From Rheinheimera sediminis (GTDB lineage: Bacteria; Pseudomonadota; Gammaproteobacteria; Enterobacterales; Alteromonadaceae), in contig NZ_RZUF01000004.1 of the NCBI RefSeq assembly GCF_004005375.1, positions 566-64,565 of the forward strand: a stretch of DNA of 64,000 nt, read 5' to 3'. Each line of letters begins with the position of its first letter. The first letter of the stretch is position 1. Both the position numbers and the translations under genes were made by a program. Below the pieces are notes generated by a model. It had not been told where the DNA came from. It worked only from the letters and a program-made list of their open reading frames with translations, and did no database searches. Positions 52,977 through 60,691 of this stretch are shown in pieces.

Positions 52977-53514
52977 CTGCTAACTCCAACTGCGTACGCA
53001 GTTTATCTAAGGCCGCGTAAAATCTCGATTTGATGGTATTACTCGATAGCGCCAGCTGATCGGCAATTTCATCAAAGGTAAACTGTTGATAAAACCTCAG
53101 TTCTACCACTAAACGTTGTTCAGGTGGCAGGTGGCGCAACTGTTGCTGCACCAGACGCTGCGTCTGTTGGCCATACAGTTGCTGCTCAAAGCTTGGGGCT
53201 TCATCATCATAAAAATCATGCTCATCGGTAAACTCTGTCGTGGTTTTGCGTTTACGGAGCATATCCATTGCTCTGTAGTTGGCGATGCCAAACAACCAGC
53301 TTTTAAATGAGCTGTCGCCTCTGTACTGAGCCAGATTGCGGCACAGCACTATTAATACATCCTGCAGTAAATCGCGGGCGTCGTCGGGCGAACCCAATAA
53401 ACGCAGGCCAAAATAATACAGAGGCGCCTGATATCTCGACACCAATTGCTGCCAGGCTTTGGCATCGCCGCCTATGGCTTTTTCTATTAAGCTCTCGTCG
53501 CTGCGTTTAAACAC
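52951..53514 (-). CDS. ECF RNA polymerase sigma factor
   Basis: 187 residues, sigma-70 family group 4. Region 2 is ALYYFGLRLLGSPDDARDLLQDVLIVLCRNLAQY / SWLFGIANYRAMDMLRKRK, and region 4 is LPPEQRLVVELRFYQQFTFDEIADQLALSSNTIKSRFYAALDKL. It begins with GTG at 53514, the only in-frame start that keeps region 2 intact. First gene of a three-gene envelope-stress-like operon with the anti-sigma and coiled-coil genes. The autoregulated promoter is expected in 53515-53600, but no ECF -35/-10 could be assigned. Confidence 0.9.
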   Translation of the reverse strand: MFKRSDESLIEKAIGGDAKAWQQLVSRYQAPLYYFGLRLLGSPDDARDLLQDVLIVLCRNLAQYRGDSSFKSWLFGIANYRAMDMLRKRKTTTEFTDEHDFYDDEAPSFEQQLYGQQTQRLVQQQLRHLPPEQRLVVELRFYQQFTFDEIADQLALSSNTIKSRFYAALDKLRTQLELADVEQSANF

Positions 53515-53920
53515 GTTGCATCTGTTTTGAAGTTGTCTTGATGGTAAGTCGTACAGGTATTGAAAATAGTTTGCCTGAATTGATAAAAAAGCAGGAATAT
53601 TTCTGAAGTATTTTTAAGTGGCTCAATTTTAAGGGGAATTTTGTGGTTTGTCATAATGTTTAACATTGCGATAGGGACACGTAAAGTAACAACACATGCA
53701 TCTTTAGCTGCCTCTCCGTCTGGCAGCGACAAGCAAAGCGCACGAAAACTCAGTTTAATACCCTTACTAATCTGCAAAGTCAGTAAAAGCTTAAGTTGCG
53801 CACTTAAACAAATTTGTACTTATGATTTATAGAGTAACGAGGTGTTTACAAGTTTGTCAGCACTATGTTTTTGGCCGCTACGGTTAGTATACCGGCATTG
53901 AACTGAAAGGAGGGCCTTGC
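53515..53920. other. Gap before the CRISPR-linked genes
   Basis: A 406-bp stretch between the leftward sigma gene and the rightward membrane-protein gene, A/T-rich. The only feature I can support is the ACAAGTTTGT motif at 53848-53857. Small frames here lack ribosome-binding sites. Confidence 0.5.
53848..53857 (+). promoter_or_regulatory. CRISPR-locus motif ACAAGTTTGT, copy 1
   Basis: ACAAGTTTGT, 63 bp upstream of the membrane-protein/csx16 unit. The same 10-mer recurs at 54767 and 63960 and, inverted, at 62478, always at a transcription-unit boundary of the CRISPR locus. Confidence 0.5.
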
Positions 53921-54346
53921 ATGATATTCGCTTTACTTATAGCGGCTATTTGTTGGTTCTTTGGCTTTAAGCTGGTGATCTGGTTAGTTAAAAGAGACGA
54001 AAACCTAAAAGATAAAGTGGTTACTTTAGGATTTGCTGCGCTATTTGTGTATGGTCTGGTTACCTGTACTTTTGGTTTACAGTATCTGGCCAGCGCAGAG
54101 AAACGAGGTTACGGGCAGGCTTTATTAGCTTTTGATTTACTCTGCCTCATATTAGTTTTTGTCTTTGATAAAGTGGCACCAAGTACAAATAAAACCAGGG
54201 ATGATCTGATAGCTTTAGGGTTACTGGGATTTCCGGTTGGATGGTCTCTTCTGTCTGGCTTTTGGGATTTGTCCGCACCCTATTGGCTGATGGCACTGCA
54301 GTTTGTGTTTATGCCTTTTACCTGGCTGGCAGAAGGTTTTAGTTAA
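53921..54346 (+). CDS. Unknown four-helix membrane protein linked to csx16
   Basis: 141 residues with four hydrophobic segments (about 1-22, 34-57, 69-85, 100-135 in two parts) and short polar loops KRDENLKDK, SAEKRGYGQ and DKVAPSTNKTRDD. No CARF, SAVED or nuclease motif is present and no family is recognised. It has an excellent ribosome-binding site (AAGGAGGG) and ends 18 bp before csx16, so the two are almost certainly cotranscribed. Type III systems with cyclic-oligoadenylate signalling often encode membrane effectors beside ring nucleases. By position this is a candidate effector or accessory, but an unrelated small membrane protein is also possible. Confidence 0.75.
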   Translation: MIFALLIAAICWFFGFKLVIWLVKRDENLKDKVVTLGFAALFVYGLVTCTFGLQYLASAEKRGYGQALLAFDLLCLILVFVFDKVAPSTNKTRDDLIALGLLGFPVGWSLLSGFWDLSAPYWLMALQFVFMPFTWLAEGFS

Positions 54347-54364
54347 ATTGTTAAGGAGATAAAC

Positions 54365-54703
54365 ATGGCGATTTGGTTAGTTAGCCGCCATAGCGGCGCC
54401 ACGGCATGGATTGAACAGCAAGGCATTGCTATTGATCATAAGGTCAGTCATTTGGATGCTGATGCAGTGCAAAGCGGCGATACGGTGGTGGGTACCTTGC
54501 CCATACATATGGTGGCGGCGTTAAATGAGCGCGGCATTTATTACGTGCATCTGGAGCTGAATATCCCGGCGCATCTTCGTGGTCAGGAATTAACCCTGCA
54601 GCAAATGACGGAAGTGGGGGTCTCACTGGTAGCCTATAAGGCAGAGCGTGATAAAAGGCCAATTCTGTTTAATCAGCTGACTGATAAAAATGAAAATTGC
54701 TAA
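54365..54703 (+). CDS. csx16: Csx16, copy 1 (predicted ring nuclease)
   Basis: 112 residues. It matches the Csx16 (VVA1548-type) family: the N-terminal MAIWLVSRHSGATAWIEQQG, VSHLDADAVQSGDTVVGTLPIHMVAALNERG and LTLQQMTEVGVSLVAYKAER. These small Rossmann-like CARF relatives are predicted to degrade cyclic oligoadenylate and so switch off type III signalling. Strong ribosome-binding site (AAGGAGAT), 18 bp after the membrane-protein gene. A second, diverged copy is at 62579. Confidence 0.9.
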   Translation: MAIWLVSRHSGATAWIEQQGIAIDHKVSHLDADAVQSGDTVVGTLPIHMVAALNERGIYYVHLELNIPAHLRGQELTLQQMTEVGVSLVAYKAERDKRPILFNQLTDKNENC

Positions 54704-55038
54704 AAAACAGGGTTGAAAAACACAGAATTAGCATGTATCAATAAAACGTTCCTCACTCAACTCCAGACAAGTTTGTCATTTCACCCCGCGCGGCCGTCTT
54801 CATTCATGCTGAATGGGCCTAAGGGGAAGAGGAACAGGATCTGTTCACCACCAGGTTTATTAAGCCGTAAAACAAGGTTGTTGAAAGGCCAGACAGGGAG
54901 TCAGAGAGGACCACCTCTGGATGTCGACTGTGGCTGATGAACCATCTGCTTTATCCCCTGAAAAAGCTCAGGCTGCCGTTTGGCAGTTTGCCTGGCCTTG
55001 TGTTGCTTTTCATTTAATCAACGAATCAGGGGTTAAAG
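54704..55038. other. Gap between csx16 and the cmr operon
   Basis: 335 bp. It holds TGTATCAATAAA (54734-54745), also found after the second csx16, and the motif ACAAGTTTGT at 54767-54776. It probably contains the cmr promoter. Frames starting at 54713 and 54921 have poor starts and no recognisable product. No clear terminator is seen after csx16. Confidence 0.55.
54767..54776 (+). promoter_or_regulatory. CRISPR-locus motif ACAAGTTTGT, copy 2
   Basis: An exact copy of the 10-mer, in the context CCAGACAAGTTTGTCA, 262 bp before cmr1. The context CCAGACAAGTTTGT is also present, inverted, before the second csx16. Confidence 0.5.
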
Positions 55039-56367
55039 ATGCCAAGAACAAGCAAAACACTGCAGAAAGAGCAGATAGATGCCATACAACTGAGCCTGGA
55101 CCAATTGTCGCCCGACAACGGCTGGAAGCAGTACCGCTGCGAGTTGGTTACGCCTATGTTTGGCGGCGGCGTCAAAGCTGGAGTGGTCGACGAGCAAATG
55201 CCGGTGCGGGCCAGCGCCATTCGCGGCCAGTTGCGTTTTTGGTGGCGTATTGCCTGTGGCCCTTTTTCATCAGACAAAGAGATGTTTCAGCGCGAGCGGG
55301 AAATTTGGGGTGGTATTGGTGATAAGGAGGCGGTAGCCAGTAAGGTTGAAATTAGGGTTGTCGCAAAAGCTATTGAAGATAATCAACTACAAAGATCTTC
55401 AAGAGTGGCACAGAATGCAATTAAATACGCTTTTGGGCCTGCGACTATTAATGGGGAAGCAAATTGGCTTGCTGCAGGTTATGACTTCACGATTTGTATG
55501 CGATATGACGCCTCTGTTGCTAAAGATGTAGAAACCGCTTTGCGTTGGTTTGCTTGCTTTGGCGGAATCGGCGCCAGGACCCGACGTGGTTTTGGAGCAT
55601 TGCAGGTCAGTGCCCTGATTGCAGTCTCGCAGGAAGAAGTCCACGATGTCGGAGGCCGTCTCGCATTTCAAGTCAGTGCCCTGATTGCAGTCTCGCAGGA
55701 AGAAGTCCACGATGTCGGAGGCCGTCTCGCATTTCAAGTCAGTGCCCTGATTGCAGTCTCGCAGGAAGAAGTCCACGATGTCGGAGGCCGACTCGCATTT
55801 CAAGCAACTGAAAAGGGGGCATCTTATTCCGCCTGGGATAGTGCATTAGAGGCCTTGCATAAATTCAGACAAGGTGCAGGCACCGGACGAAGAGCAGGAG
55901 GACAACGCCCAGGTCGAAGCTTCTGGCCGGAACCCGATCAACTGCGTCGATTCACCAATAAAAACCTCATGGGTAGGCATATGCCAGAGCACCCAGCTGG
56001 AAATGTATTCCCCCGCGCTGCATTTGGCCTGCCAATTACCTTTAATTTTAGAAATCCAGAAGAACCACGAAAAATGGAATTGCTGCCCCAAGGTGGCGCA
56101 GAGCGCATGGCGAGCCCGCTTATATTAAGACCTTACTGGGATGGCTCTAAATGGTGGTCGTGCGCGCTACTGCTCCCTGGTTGGGAAAAAGCACTTAGTC
56201 AAAAATTGACCTTTAAAAATGCAGGCTTTGAACCAAAAAGTTGGCCTGCTGATCTGACTGCAAGGCAAAAGTTAACCACTACCATCCGGCCAATGAATAA
56301 AAACGGTGAGCCAAGAGCGCTCGACCCTTTATCAGCCTTTATGCACTACTTTGCGGAGGCTAACTAA
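55039..56367 (+). CDS. cmr1: Type III-B RAMP protein Cmr1
   Basis: 442 residues, a Cas7-like RAMP of the Cmr interference complex. The N-terminal QYRCELVTPMFGGGVKAG and the family signature RGQLRFWWR (62-70) are diagnostic. The first glycine-rich RAMP loop is GGIGARTRRGFGAL. Directly after it, residues 190-255 consist of three copies of the 22-residue unit VSALIAVSQEEVHDVGGRLA-FQ. The second half has the TIRPMNKNGEPRALDPLSAF end typical of Cmr1. The ATG has AGGGG upstream. It is the first gene of the cmr operon, and its stop overlaps the cas10 start by one base. Confidence 0.95.
   Translation: MPRTSKTLQKEQIDAIQLSLDQLSPDNGWKQYRCELVTPMFGGGVKAGVVDEQMPVRASAIRGQLRFWWRIACGPFSSDKEMFQREREIWGGIGDKEAVASKVEIRVVAKAIEDNQLQRSSRVAQNAIKYAFGPATINGEANWLAAGYDFTICMRYDASVAKDVETALRWFACFGGIGARTRRGFGALQVSALIAVSQEEVHDVGGRLAFQVSALIAVSQEEVHDVGGRLAFQVSALIAVSQEEVHDVGGRLAFQATEKGASYSAWDSALEALHKFRQGAGTGRRAGGQRPGRSFWPEPDQLRRFTNKNLMGRHMPEHPAGNVFPRAAFGLPITFNFRNPEEPRKMELLPQGGAERMASPLILRPYWDGSKWWSCALLLPGWEKALSQKLTFKNAGFEPKSWPADLTARQKLTTTIRPMNKNGEPRALDPLSAFMHYFAEAN
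55606..55803 (+). repeat. Three in-frame tandem copies of 66 bp inside cmr1
   Basis: Units are 55606-55671, 55672-55737 and 55738-55803, each beginning GTCAGTGCCCTGATTGCAG and ending GCATTTCAA. Copies 1 and 2 are identical to the eye and copy 3 has one change (T to A at 55791). The period is 22 codons, so the frame is kept. Near identity indicates recent expansion. Confidence 0.95.
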
Positions 56368-58205
56368 TGGCTCAGTATCTGGTGACTCTGGCGCTTGGTC
56401 CTGTGCAGGGCCTGATTGAAGCGGCGCGTCGCACCCGCGATTTATGGTGTGGTTCCTGGTTATTAAGTGAGGCGGCCAAAGCGGCGGCTTTGGTGCTGCA
56501 TCAGCATCAGCCGGGCTGCCTGATCTTTCCTTGCCCGGCCAACCCCAAGCAAGAGCTAAAACCTTCAGAACGCATTCAGGACGATTTTGCCAATATCGCC
56601 AATATTCTGCGTGCCGAAATCAGTGCCGACTCGGAACAGGCCGTTCGTCAGGTGTTGGAACAAGCCAAACAAGCGGCCGCAGACCGGTTGGCGGATTTGT
56701 GTCTGCGTGGCCGCGGCAAACTCAGCAACTTGCCTTTTCACGAGGATATTTGGAATAGCCAGTGCAAAGACATTCTGGAAAGCTTCGCCGCCTGGGTGCT
56801 AATAGCGGAAGGCCAGGAAGGTTATGCCAATGCTTCTGTCCGGTTAGGTGGCTTATTAGCAGCACGCAAAGCCACCCGCGATTTCGTCGCTGCGGCAGCA
56901 GAAGCCAATGGTCTGGGCTTTGGTATTCCCAAGTCATCGCTTGACGGTAGCCGGGAGTCGGTGATTAACCTGTCGCGCGATAAGCGGAAAGACCCTCAGT
57001 ACCGCACTGCGTTGCTTAAATTGGGCCTTGGCGAAGGTGAAGAGCTGGATGCACTGGCGGTGGCTAAACGTATGGCCGGTGCCACCGACCAATTTACCGC
57101 CTATTCGCGTATTGCCGCCGACAGCTGGCTGGAAACTATCACGGCGGCAGCGCAAAGCCTGGATGGCGTCAACAAAGCGTACGAAGCCTTAGTGGAAGCT
57201 GGGCTTGCCACCAAGGTAGCAGGCAATAACGGCATCTATAACAACATGCCTTACGACGCCCAGATGCTATTTGGTTTTCGGCTCGACAATGCCATCACTG
57301 CTGCCCACAAAGAAAGCCAGGACGATCTGCCGCTGTTGCAGGCCATGCAAAATGAACTCAGAGCGCTGACTCGAGAGCACCAGGAGCCGGTGCCTTATGC
57401 GGTGATCCTAAAAGCCGACGGTGACCGCATGGGCGAACTGTTGAGTAAAGCCAGCAGCGCTGAAAAGTCCCGCCAAATATCGCAAGCTTTACATGGGTTT
57501 GCCCAACAGGTGCGTGCTGTGGTGCGGCAGTACCGTGGCCATGCCATTTATGCCGGGGGTGACGATGTGCTGGCACTGCTGCCACTGCAACAAGCGCTGC
57601 CGTGCGCGCAGCAACTGGCGCACTTATTTGCAGAGGCTTTAAACCCTGTGGCGGAACAGCTGGGCGTGGCCATGTCCGAGCGGCCGACTTTGTCGGTCGG
57701 TTTGGGCATCGGGCATTTAATGCAGCCGCTTGGCCATTTACGTAGCAGGGCCAATGCCGCCGAGGCCTCCGCCAAAGGCAATAGCGCCGCGCAGCCACGT
57801 AATGCGCTGGCTATTCAGTTGGGCATTCGTGGTGGCGCAGAAGTCAGTTTCCGCTGTCGCTGGGACGACCCGCAAAGCCTGGATTTTCTGCAAAAAATGA
57901 CCGAGGCCTATCAAAGCAATCAATGCCCGTCGCGGCTGGCCTACGAGTTACGCGCCATAGGGCTGCGACTTAGCTGGGCCAAAGCAGAAGAGCCACAACC
58001 TCTGCCCGGTATTCATGCGGCAGAGCTTAGCCGCACCTTAGCGCGCAAACGCCAAAGCGGCGGCGAGGGCGAACTCAGTAGCGCAACCAAGGCACTGCTA
58101 GCCGCTCAGGCCGAAAAAGTTGGCCTGCTTGACCTCGCCGACAGCCTGATTATCGCCCGTTGGTTGTCGGCCCGCACAGCACAGGATTTAGGAGCCATGC
58201 AATGA
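56367..58205 (+). CDS. cas10: Cas10 (Cmr2), HD-less, with GGDD cyclase motif
   Basis: 612 residues. The protein begins directly with the first cyclase-like domain (LVTLALGPVQGLIEAARRTRDLWCGSWLLSE). The N-terminal HD nuclease of longer Cmr2 proteins is absent. The Palm domain carries VILKADGDRMG (about 347-356) and the catalytic GGDD at 397-400 (YAGGDDVLAL), followed by LSVGLGIGHLMQPLG, so cyclic oligoadenylate synthesis upon target RNA binding is expected. DNA cleavage by HD is not. The large subunit of the Cmr complex; overlaps cmr1 by one base and cmr3 by four. Confidence 0.96.
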   Translation: MAQYLVTLALGPVQGLIEAARRTRDLWCGSWLLSEAAKAAALVLHQHQPGCLIFPCPANPKQELKPSERIQDDFANIANILRAEISADSEQAVRQVLEQAKQAAADRLADLCLRGRGKLSNLPFHEDIWNSQCKDILESFAAWVLIAEGQEGYANASVRLGGLLAARKATRDFVAAAAEANGLGFGIPKSSLDGSRESVINLSRDKRKDPQYRTALLKLGLGEGEELDALAVAKRMAGATDQFTAYSRIAADSWLETITAAAQSLDGVNKAYEALVEAGLATKVAGNNGIYNNMPYDAQMLFGFRLDNAITAAHKESQDDLPLLQAMQNELRALTREHQEPVPYAVILKADGDRMGELLSKASSAEKSRQISQALHGFAQQVRAVVRQYRGHAIYAGGDDVLALLPLQQALPCAQQLAHLFAEALNPVAEQLGVAMSERPTLSVGLGIGHLMQPLGHLRSRANAAEASAKGNSAAQPRNALAIQLGIRGGAEVSFRCRWDDPQSLDFLQKMTEAYQSNQCPSRLAYELRAIGLRLSWAKAEEPQPLPGIHAAELSRTLARKRQSGGEGELSSATKALLAAQAEKVGLLDLADSLIIARWLSARTAQDLGAMQ

Positions 58206-59395
58206 GCACTAAAGCATTCACCAGCTATTTAATAGAGCCCAAAGCACCACTTATTATTCGTTCCGGCCGACCTTTTGACGACCAAACTGGCGCCGACCAA
58301 GCCCGTTTCCCGCCACCTTCTACCTTAGCCGGCGCCTTACGTACCGCTTATGCGCTGGGCGCTGGCGAGCCACTGGGGCCGCAGCTGGCCAGGCTGGCTG
58401 TGGCCGGGCCTTTGCCCGTGCGTTTGCCCGCTGGCAAAGCACCAGTGCTGCTGGTGCCAAAACCAGCCGACGCTTTGTATTTTTGGGCAGAGCAGCAAGG
58501 CAAAAAAGTAAAACAACTGGTGCGGGCTGCGCCATCAGCCCTGGCCGCAGGCGAAGGCTGCGATTTACCAGCAGATGGCTTATTGCCAGTTCAGCTCTGT
58601 GAGCCTGTGCTGGGTAAACCAGCGCCGGGTCCGCGCTGGTGGAGCTACAGCGATTTACTGGCGTGGCGCCAGCCGGACAAAGCAGCGCCCAGTTATCAGC
58701 AGCTATGTGATAACGGCTGGTTGCCACCCGAAGATGATATTCGCACCCATGTGGCGATAGACCCGCACAGCCAGGCGGCAGACAGCGGCAAAATCTTTCA
58801 AACCGCCGGGCTTAATTTCTGGCAAAAAGCCACGCCAGAGCAGGGCGCCGGGCCTTTTCCTGCGGTAGCCATTGGTTTGGTGGGCTGTATGGCGCTTCCT
58901 ATAAACGCGGAGCCCATTAAGGCGGGGGTGATTACCTTAGGCGGTGAACGCAGGCTGGCGGCCATTTCCAGCAAAGATGGCTTGTGGCCTGTAGCACCAA
59001 AAGCCTTGGCTGAGTCCATCCGTCAGGCCGGGGGTCTATGCCTGACTTTATTAACCCCAGCCTTATTTAGCCAGGGCTGGCGGCCCGGTTGGTTAAACCA
59101 GCAGTTAGAAGGTACGCCACCTGGGGGAACTGGCGTCACACTGCGTTTACGGGCTGCAGCGCTGGAGCGCTGGCAACCGCATTCCGGCTGGGATTTAGCC
59201 AAACAACAACCCAGGGCAGGCCGAAAACTAATTCCGGCAGGGGCCACCTACTGGTTTGAATTGCCGGGCACACAGGACACAGCGGCAATACAGCAACTGG
59301 TGCAAGCGCTGTGGCTGACCAGTATTTGCGATAACACCCAGGACCAGCTGGACGGCTTCGGCCTGGTACTGCCACAGCCCTGGCACCCTGCATAA
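58202..59395 (+). CDS. cmr3: Type III-B RAMP protein Cmr3
   Basis: 397 residues from the ATG at 58202 (ATGA overlap with cas10). Cas5-like RAMP: SYLIEPKAPLIIRSGRPFD at the start, PPPSTLAGALRTAYA (the Cmr3 recognition block), THVAIDPHSQAADSGKIFQT and QTAGLNFW, and a late GGERRLAAI. It caps the 5' handle of the crRNA together with Cas10. The gene lies within the cmr operon. Confidence 0.93.
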   Translation: MSTKAFTSYLIEPKAPLIIRSGRPFDDQTGADQARFPPPSTLAGALRTAYALGAGEPLGPQLARLAVAGPLPVRLPAGKAPVLLVPKPADALYFWAEQQGKKVKQLVRAAPSALAAGEGCDLPADGLLPVQLCEPVLGKPAPGPRWWSYSDLLAWRQPDKAAPSYQQLCDNGWLPPEDDIRTHVAIDPHSQAADSGKIFQTAGLNFWQKATPEQGAGPFPAVAIGLVGCMALPINAEPIKAGVITLGGERRLAAISSKDGLWPVAPKALAESIRQAGGLCLTLLTPALFSQGWRPGWLNQQLEGTPPGGTGVTLRLRAAALERWQPHSGWDLAKQQPRAGRKLIPAGATYWFELPGTQDTAAIQQLVQALWLTSICDNTQDQLDGFGLVLPQPWHPA

Positions 59396-59420
59396 CCTAA
59401 CACTTAAGGAGGCATCTGCT

Positions 59421-60278
59421 ATGAACCCAAAAATTTATCATCTACAGGCATTGTCGGCGCTGCATTGTGGTATTGGCCAGTCGGCCGGAGTGGTGGATTT
59501 ACCCATAGCCCGTGACAAAGCCACCAATTTACCGCTGGTGCCGGGCTCATCTCTGCGTGGCGTGCTGCGCGAGGAGTTAACGGCTGAAGACGAAGCCAGT
59601 GCCAAAATATTGTTTGGCCCTAAAGGCATTAGTGGTGCCAGCGACGCTTATGCCGGTGCTTTGGCGCTCGGCGATGCGCACTTGCTGCTACTGCCAGTGC
59701 GGGCTTTAGCCGGAATTATGGCCTACGCCACCTGTCCGTTTATTTTGCAGCGTTATGCTAAAGATGCCGGGGTGGAGGAAAAAATTCCGCAGCCCGGCAA
59801 CAATACCGCGCTTTGCGCCGCTGGCAACGTTAATGTGATAGACAATAAAGTGGTGCTGGAAGAGCTGGACCTGAACTGGCAGCAGAGCGACGGCGCAGCC
59901 TTTTGGGCTAAGGAGATTGCTTCCACCATCTATGCCGGTGATGACGACGCGCAGCAGGACTTCACCCAGCGTTTTTTAATACTGCCCGACAGCGTCTTTG
60001 CATTTTTAGCCGACACCGCCACTGAAATTCGCGCCCGTATTGCCATTGATCAGAACACTGGCGTGGTGGCCAAAGGCGCACTTTGGTACGAAGAAAACCT
60101 TCCCGCCGAAACTGTACTCTGGGGCATTTATGCATTGTCGGATTCTCGGCATAAAGGCGATAAACTCAGCGCCGAAGAGCTGCAGCCACTGATCCCCGCC
60201 AAAGCCTTGCTGCAACTGGGCGGCAAAGCTGGGGTGGGCCGTGGCCTGGTGAATTTTTTTAGCGGAGGTGCGGCATGA
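59421..60278 (+). CDS. cmr4: Type III-B RAMP protein Cmr4 (target RNA nuclease subunit)
   Basis: 285 residues. Cas7-like backbone subunit: LSALHCGIGQSAGVVDLPIARDKATNLPLVPGSSLRGVLRE contains the conserved aspartate D26 that cuts target RNA at 6-nt intervals in characterised Cmr4 proteins. The glycine-rich loop near the end is LQLGGKAGVGRGLVNFF. It starts 25 bp after cmr3 with AAGGAGG and overlaps cmr5 by four bases. RNA cleavage activity is therefore expected to be intact. Confidence 0.95.
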   Translation: MNPKIYHLQALSALHCGIGQSAGVVDLPIARDKATNLPLVPGSSLRGVLREELTAEDEASAKILFGPKGISGASDAYAGALALGDAHLLLLPVRALAGIMAYATCPFILQRYAKDAGVEEKIPQPGNNTALCAAGNVNVIDNKVVLEELDLNWQQSDGAAFWAKEIASTIYAGDDDAQQDFTQRFLILPDSVFAFLADTATEIRARIAIDQNTGVVAKGALWYEENLPAETVLWGIYALSDSRHKGDKLSAEELQPLIPAKALLQLGGKAGVGRGLVNFFSGGAA

Positions 60279-60691
60279 GCCAGATTCGCAGCCACCAGTT
60301 GGCCAAAGCCGCCTTTGAACGGGTACAGGCACGCAGCAAGCCACAGTTTGAGGCCTGCCAAAAAGCCTATGGCGCTTTGGCCCATAAGTTGCCGGTGTTA
60401 ATTTTGCAGCATGGCCTGGCGCAGGCCACCGGCTTTTTGCTGGCCAAAGGTAAAGACGAACATATAGCCCTGTTAAACGACCTGGCCCAGGTGCTTGGCG
60501 TGCCAAGCAGTGGGAATGGCGATGGCGAAGCGCTGCATCAACGTATTATCGAGGCCGACGCGGCGAAAACCATGCTGCTGACCCGTCAGGCACTGGACGC
60601 CAGTGGTTGGTTAAAACGTTATGTGCAGGGCGTACTAAAAGTAGATGCCACAGGTGAAAGCTCGTTCGAGTCGGCTGCAGGAGCAGAATAA
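60275..60691 (+). CDS. cmr5: Type III-B small subunit Cmr5
   Basis: 138 residues, all helical, without RAMP motifs (SHQLAKAAFERVQARSKPQFEACQKAYGALAHKLPVLILQHGLAQATGFLLAKG). This is the typical N-terminal block of Cmr5, the small subunit that lines the inner filament. Overlaps of 4 bp with cmr4 and 1 bp with cmr6 show operon organisation. Confidence 0.93.
   Translation: MSQIRSHQLAKAAFERVQARSKPQFEACQKAYGALAHKLPVLILQHGLAQATGFLLAKGKDEHIALLNDLAQVLGVPSSGNGDGEALHQRIIEADAAKTMLLTRQALDASGWLKRYVQGVLKVDATGESSFESAAGAE

Noticed and set aside
53641-53832. 63-codon frame before the CRISPR-linked membrane protein
   Set aside because: No ribosome-binding site and composition like non-coding DNA.
53921-54346. 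Identification of the membrane protein as Csx23
   Set aside because: Csx23 has an N-terminal membrane part and a soluble C-terminal ligand domain. This protein is hydrophobic throughout with four segments and no such domain.
54713-55322. Two overlapping frames between csx16 and cmr1
   Set aside because: TTG/GTG-type starts without ribosome-binding sites, low-complexity products, and the second runs into cmr1 in another frame.
55399-55803. 134-codon minus-strand frame with a repeated CETASDIVDFFLRDCNQGTDL product
   Set aside because: It is the antisense reading of the cmr1 tandem repeats, and cmr1 itself has clear family motifs in the other strand.
55606-55803. 66-bp repeats as a second CRISPR array
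   Set aside because: The units are identical along their full length with no variable spacer, unrelated to the 35-bp repeat, and in frame with cmr1.
58320-58727. Long minus-strand frames inside the cmr genes (also 57358-57798 and 60006-60506)
   Set aside because: Shadows caused by high G/C content. The plus-strand genes have strong family motifs and tight operon overlaps.
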